This document shows, piece after piece, positions 58,441-64,000 of a stretch of DNA of 64,000 nucleotides (position 1 is its first letter; each line of letters begins with the position of its first letter). The notes under the pieces were generated by a model that ran no database searches, had not been told where the DNA came from, and worked only from the letters and a program-made list of their open reading frames with translations. Made by a program: the position numbers and the translations under genes. The DNA is from Quillaja saponaria (taxonomy: Eukaryota; Streptophyta; Magnoliopsida; Fabales; Quillajaceae): assembly GCA_029379385.1 (NCBI GenBank), contig CM055613.1, forward strand, positions 16,758,001-16,822,000, in the 5' to 3' direction.

Positions 58441-58889
58441 GAATTTATGTCTATTTTGTTTATCTTTTGTTTTACGATTTGGCGTTTTTACATCTTCATC
58501 AATTAGTTTAATTACTTTATTCCTAGAGGAAAATTCTCCATGTATTACGTATTATTTAGATGTGTGTATTTTCAAGCGTTTTAATTTTATTATTACTCTT
58601 TGAAATATATATATATATTTATTTTGTGTATTTATTTTTAAAATTGTAATTCTAATTTATAACTAAATTTTTTATTTAATAATATTATGTTAAAATAGAT
58701 CAATGAAAACCCGTATATTTGCTTGTTATTAGTTGCTATTTAATTAATAATCTACATAGACATTATTAACTTTCACACACTTGTGTATGAACATGTACTG
58801 AGTTTCTCACTAATACTAAAAGATCATATCACTAATGAATTAACGGAATAGGTGAATTAGTCTATTAAGAAAAATATATATATATATAT

Positions 58890-61800
58890 TGTTACACTTG
58901 TTACAGAAGCATGACTAATTAGAAAGTTGAATGACTAACTAGAGAGTTAGATAACCAAACTTTTGTAATCCTAATTTTATCACAACTAAACAGATATGAT
59001 TTTTGACTAAACAAATATATAAAAACAAATTTTATAAAATAGAAGTTAACTGTAAAAGTTTATTTACTAAAATAAATAACAATTAACTAAAAATTTTGGA
59101 AGTTTTCTGCAATATGGAACATGTCTCAAAATACAAACAAGTATACTTGTTTTTACACAACAACAACACAAAGACAATGAAGAACTCTGCTCCGTCTATA
59201 TTATAAACAAGACAAATAACTAAATTATTACATCATATAAAATTAGACACCCCACACTTCTAGTATAACTGCAAACTTTCATCATTGACTTCAAGTTTGA
59301 TATCCTGGAAAATACATTGTCATACTCTATCGGCAAGTCACGAGCTCGGTGACGCCATGCACTAAACTCCTGTTACTAAAAAAAAAAAAAAAAAAATTCA
59401 CAAGAGAGGAGTGAGCCCTACAGACTCCTTGAATGGAAAAACTTACCATGGTACTAGTATCACTCAACACATGTACATAATATATAATCAACTAATATCA
59501 TAAATGTTAAAATCATTAAAGTTATACTTACACTATTACGGAAATATAAACTTAACAAGCATAATTCAAATAACACTCTATATAATTCAATCAAAGCAAT
59601 TCAAAACACACAAATCAATTAAAGGGCCAACCGAGTAACTCAGCCCTACACAAAAAATATCTCCCCCTACATTTACAAGCCCGCACAACAGGTTATTCTC
59701 TATACGCAATCCATCCACCGGGGCTGAGAACTATTTTTTTTTTTTTTAAACACTTATTAGAATATCCTAGATACACCTAGATTTCACTTTCAGAAATAAA
59801 AATCATTTTGGAAAAATTTCACTTCATTGGCTTTTAACAACTATAAACAATATCAAATATCAAACATAATTCACTTAAATCAATCATAACAAAATAATTC
59901 TTATTTACCATTATATGATATATATATATACACACACACACACATAAACACATTAAAACAATCACATGGACTAATATAGCAGCAAAATGGTAACAGTTAA
60001 CTACTCACAATAATACTGATCCTGCCTGTTGTTCTTTCTTGAATTCATGTGTATAATTGGCTATACAACATGTTCCAGAGCTGCAATTAAGACTTTCAAG
60101 TATTACTTAGTTTATAAATTGCAAAATTAAAATCCTCTAGTCACTAAAACTTATATATATATATATATATATACCTACACTAAGAAATCAATATAAATCT
60201 ATAAATTCTCATTTTTGTCATATTTCAAACAATTAAACTCATTACTAAGAGTTAGTTAAAATTTTGACCTATGCATTCTTATCATTAACACAATTAAATT
60301 TCTAACTTTTCTTTTCTAATGCATAAAATCAGCATTTGGTAAAGATATGTTTGTTTATGAAAGTTTTTTATTAATCCATTGCATGTCAAGTAGTATAAAT
60401 TGTACTTTATGCGTTAAAATTGATAATGAAGATACATTTTAGATGTCTTAACAATGTATAGGGTAGAAAGAAACAATTAGAAAAGATAGAAAACACTAGT
60501 GAGTTAGAAATGTTGAAACTGTCCAAACTTGGGATTTGAACCAGTGTTCACTCTAATAGTTATATCTTCTTCTAGGAAATTTTAAATCCATTTTTGTAAA
60601 ATTTAAAAAATACTAGACACATGTACCTTTATAATGGTATATCATTTGTAATTTTTAGATTTATATATCAATACAATTTATTCTTTGAATTTGCATCAAA
60701 TTCTGTAAAATGCAGTATTTTGGAAGCTTTGATCTTATCTTAGTTAATTGAACATAACTTTATCTAGGAAAAAGAAAATTCAATTCCGTTTATTGGATTT
60801 ATTAATAGATAAGTATATTTTTCTAAATAGGTATCATATGTATTATTTGGATGTGTATATTAGTACAATTAATTATTTAAATTTTTATGCTTTTAGACAT
60901 TTTCACAATCTAATTAGATATATGTTTATTTTCACTTACATACTTAACCAAATTTAATAAAACCAAATCGAAACATTATCTATAGGAAGTTAGTTATCCT
61001 TCTTATTTAGAAACTTCTCCTAAAATTAGTCTTGAACTCACTCAATTCCTCACATAAACAAAAACATGGCTCTCATAAAATTCCTGGTTGCTAACCTTTT
61101 ATTTTGATGCCCTTTTATTCTAATACTTATAGAAGTCTCATACTTGAAAATTAAATTATGAAACTTTCCACTCTAGTGTTTCAAGATAATAGAAACATTT
61201 AATTTTTAGAACTCTACTCCTAATTTATCATTTAAGACCCAACAATCTCAATTACAGGTACAATCAGAACCTGAAAATCACAGCTATGATATCCAATACT
61301 ACCAAAATACACATAACATGGAATTAAGACCTGCACCATTCCATATTTATCTTTTAATATGTTACGAACAATTTTATTCAGAGATCCTAAGCTAATTCCA
61401 ACCAAAACCCCCAACAAAGTATCCCGGACTGACTGAAGCTCACTAAAAATTTTGCATGAACCTAGCTGCAATCCAATAACTCTAACAATAAATATACTTA
61501 GAACTAGGTTATGAAATTTTCTAAACATCATCTCAAGATCCTAAGCTACACTTTCTCTTTCGGACTCTTAATTTAATTCAATCCTGAAGATACCTGAAAT
61601 ACAAAATTTCTCTAACCCACGAAATCTGACCTTGCATCCCTTCAAAACCTCTTAACTTTCATTTTCCAACACTTTACTCACAACTAATCCTCTTTTGTTG
61701 ATACTTTTACTCACTTTCATTAACTCCTTAACCCACAACATTAATCAACCATTATCTATTCTTGTTTATGAATTTTTATTCAAATTCTAACAGCAACTAA

Positions 61801-63013
61801 CCACCAAGACTTAAATCTATCAAGTTTTACTCAAAAAGTTATAACTAGTTTTCTTGTAGGCATTATATCAAACATCTTGAATACATTATTGTCTTTCATT
61901 GATGTGTGTGTGTGTGTATATACACATATCCCACAAATTAGCCATTTTGAAGACTTGAATTAAGAGAACACCAATTCATCCTAACACCGCCATATTAATC
62001 ACTTTCAAGTTTCAATCCATACATTTATATATCCCATATACATATAATAAAATTATTCCAACAACATTTAACAAACTTTTATAGTCAATCCTCCTCCCAT
62101 AAGGTTTTGTTTTTCATAACCCTTAGCATTCCTAACTTATTAATTCCCACATCTAACTCAACAACTATCAAAGAGATCATCAAATTAGAGTAGCTAAACA
62201 AGGAAACCTTAGGAACAAAGTGGCTGAAAGTTACCCTTAGTAAAGAAAGGTGATGATTCGGCCAGTAGTGCAGAAAATTGAAGCTACAAGCTTGCTATCA
62301 CGAAACAGGGCTATTGCCCCTACACGACCAAATTTGGCCGCCACCCAAAAGAAGAGGAAGGAGCTTCCAAATAGGAAAGGGAGAGAGGAGGAAGGTAGAG
62401 GCTGCTGTCCCTAAAGTTGCATAGCTAAAGTTAAAGAAATTTCACCATGTACAAGTGAAGGGAGCTTAGCCAAGAAGGGACATGAATGACTCTTCTAGAG
62501 CAAGGGAGACTTCATAAAATATAAATAATAAAAAAAATAGGAGGAAAGGCAAGGTGGTGTGGGGGAGGGGGGGGGGGGGGGAAGGAGAATAAGTCAATTG
62601 AAAGGGGAAGAAAGAAAAAAATAAGGGAAAAATAAAAAGAAAAGGAATTAATAGAGTCAATGGCCAACAAGTTTTAGTAAAATTGTGGTGTATGTTTAAA
62701 CTTGAGTTATATCCATACATATATGCATTTATTCAATTTAGTTTTAGTCAAAGTCAAGAATTTTAAAGTAAAGGTGTTTATATATATATTTAAATCTATA
62801 CATGTATTTATTATTTCATCACTTTAATTTTTTTTCTATTTTCTTTACAAATACACAATATTTTTAAATCGCATACTAAGGTTACACTAAGATATCGAAT
62901 TATAACATATTTAACTATACTATTATTTACTTTATTTATTTATTTTATAACGTAAATTTACACATTGTGTCTGAAACTCAATTTTATGTTATTAGGTTAT
63001 AAGGGTTATAACA
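58890..63013 (-). mobile_element. Solo long LTR (4.1 kb), minus orientation
   Basis: The left end TGTTACACTTG (complement of the GTGTGACA terminus, diverged) and right end GGGTTATAACA (LTR start TGTTATAACCC) bound the longest LTR in the window. Flanks TATAT (58885-58889) and TACAT (63014-63018) agree at four of five bases. It carries the family landmarks in reverse order (GACTCCTTGAATGG near 59424, GGTACTAGTATCACTCA near 59450, CACCGGGGCTGAGAAC near 59717, CCATTGGCTTTTAAC near 59824). A run of 16 or more G lies at 62566-62581. Related sequence at 60400-60800 also appears inverted at 43080-43340. Confidence 0.75.
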
Positions 63014-63096
63014 TACATACATATATATATATATATACATATACACACATACACACATATGTTAAAGGGGTATTTAAGTCTTTTTAGAAATGAAAC
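63014..63096. repeat. AT/ACAT microsatellite spacer
   Basis: ACATACATATATATAT...CACACATACACACAT between two long LTRs of opposite orientation. Confidence 0.7.
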
Positions 63097-64000
63097 TATT
63101 ATAATGCAATATTAAAGTATGAAATTAGAACAATTTAGTGTAAATCTTGAACACAAAAATAAATGCAAGCATATAAAAATAAATAAACATTATACCTATA
63201 TATATACATAAAATATATATACAATTAATTTAAACTTGGTTAACTTAGATTTTGACTTTGTCGTATGTAAATTTTAATTGATAAGTGAAACAAATGTGTA
63301 AACAAAATAAACTAGAAAACATTTACAATATATATATATAACTAAGATTAAATATACACATGTTTTAAACTTTTGACTTCTTGCCATGATTCTTTTTTTC
63401 TTTTTTTTTTCTCTTTCTTGTTTTATTCTTGTTTTGGCCGACTTCCTTTCAATTTTAGCTCTACCGACTCTGCTTTATTCATCCCCTGCTTCCCCTGTTT
63501 TTCCTCTACTCTAAATCATGAGCTTGCTACTCTTGTAGTTGATCCTCCAAGCTTTCCTCCATTCAAGTTGTGAAGATCTCCATTTATGGGGTTGCACAGC
63601 TGCTGTTTAGCTCACTTCCAACAGCCAACATTAGCCATTTGCTTCCTTTTTCTCCTCAACCGAAGCCATCAGCTATGTTCTTTTGTTCAAGTGAGTTGGT
63701 TGACTTCTTCAACCAAATCGACAGCTAAAGAACTAGTTGGAAGGCCGTAGCAATTCCTGGCTGGAATAAGGTGTAGTCTAGTTGTAGGTTAGGTAGCCTA
63801 AACTACCTCAAATTTAAGTGTTTAGCTTGTTATCTTGAGGTTTAATCTTGGTCCTTTTCTTGTTTGTTGAGAATTAGATGTAGGATTTGTGTTGATTGTG
63901 TATAAAGTTTAGAAAGAAGGAATATATTTGATGGTTAAGTAACTACTGGAAGAGGAAAAACATGGAAATTTGGTTATATCAATGATGGAAGTATATAATT
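63097..64000 (+). mobile_element. Long LTR, plus orientation, continues past the window
   Basis: Starts near TATTATAATGCAATATT and matches the 5' part of other copies (GATAAGTGAAAC... with 34721; ATATATATAACTAAGATTAAATATACAC with 34780-34815; TTTTGACTTCTTGCC with the TTTGACTT block near 34830). Its 3' end lies beyond position 64000. The 66-residue ORF at 63373-63573 is a low-complexity Ser/Phe frame in the LTR and is not called. Confidence 0.65.

Larger units (their letters stand above)
58050..58885 (-). repeat. Decayed direct duplicate of the RLP 5' region
   Basis: Direct-orientation copy of about 54300-55240, about 3.7 kb away. It shares TTGCTGAAGCTT, ACACTCTTGCTTTTGGTT, TCCAAAGACCAA and the long block ending ATGAACATGTACT. 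The internal part is expanded by a 56-bp tandem repeat. The right limit is the long LTR that starts at 58890. Confidence 0.75.

Noticed and set aside
61232..61531. 99-residue ORF on minus inside the 4.1-kb LTR
   Set aside because: Corresponding parts of other LTR copies (21900-22130, 28580-28830) have stops in this frame; it is a chance open stretch.
1..64000. CRISPR arrays, toxin-antitoxin pairs, phage or bacterial defence systems
   Set aside because: No regularly spaced short repeats with unique spacers and no prokaryotic gene organisation; the DNA is clearly plant nuclear.

Overview
This window looks like nuclear DNA from a flowering plant, most likely a eudicot. It is AT-rich and intron-bearing, dominated by nested plant transposable elements, and carries one plant-specific receptor-like protein gene. 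There are no bacterial-style operons, CRISPR arrays, rRNA or tRNA genes that I can see. I cannot name the species.

Layout. 1-2361 holds an orphan exon of prefoldin subunit 6 and otherwise little. 2362-30486 is a nest of one long-LTR retrotransposon family (LTRs of about 2.4-4.1 kb, starting TGTTATAAC and ending GGTGTGACA) in both orientations. One of these LTRs is split by a complete 10.3-kb CACTA (En/Spm) DNA transposon at 8806-19077, which has matching terminal inverted repeats, an AAT target duplication and two leftward genes: a TNP2-type transposase and a second Transposase_24-type protein. To its right (21083-30486) is a minus-strand member of the long-LTR family with primer-binding site and polypurine tract but essentially no coding capacity.

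30487-30910 is a broken F-box (FBA-domain) gene abutting that retrotransposon. 33870-37402 is a long-inverted-repeat (foldback or MULE-like) element split by a solo LTR with an AAAAG duplication. 39366-46547 is a degenerate chromodomain-type Ty3/Gypsy element with an AGTAC duplication, itself invaded by another long LTR. 47643-48777 is a non-autonomous element with TIRs of about 240 bp.

The one apparently intact host gene is an eight-exon LRR receptor-like protein (49057-54419, minus strand, about 1182 residues). All exon phases join, and a decayed extra LRR exon lies in its second intron. Its promoter and signal-peptide exon were duplicated about 3.7 kb upstream (58050-58885) and then decayed. 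The interval between the copies contains several MITE-like elements. The right end (58890-64000) is again long-LTR sequence.

I did not find a convincing undescribed biological system. The points most worth following are the nested insertion order, the one-base break in the otherwise complete CACTA transposase, the GC-rich 15-bp repeat island near the CACTA transcription start side, the non-coding but apparently mobilised long-LTR family, and the RLP locus with its decayed exon and duplicated promoter.
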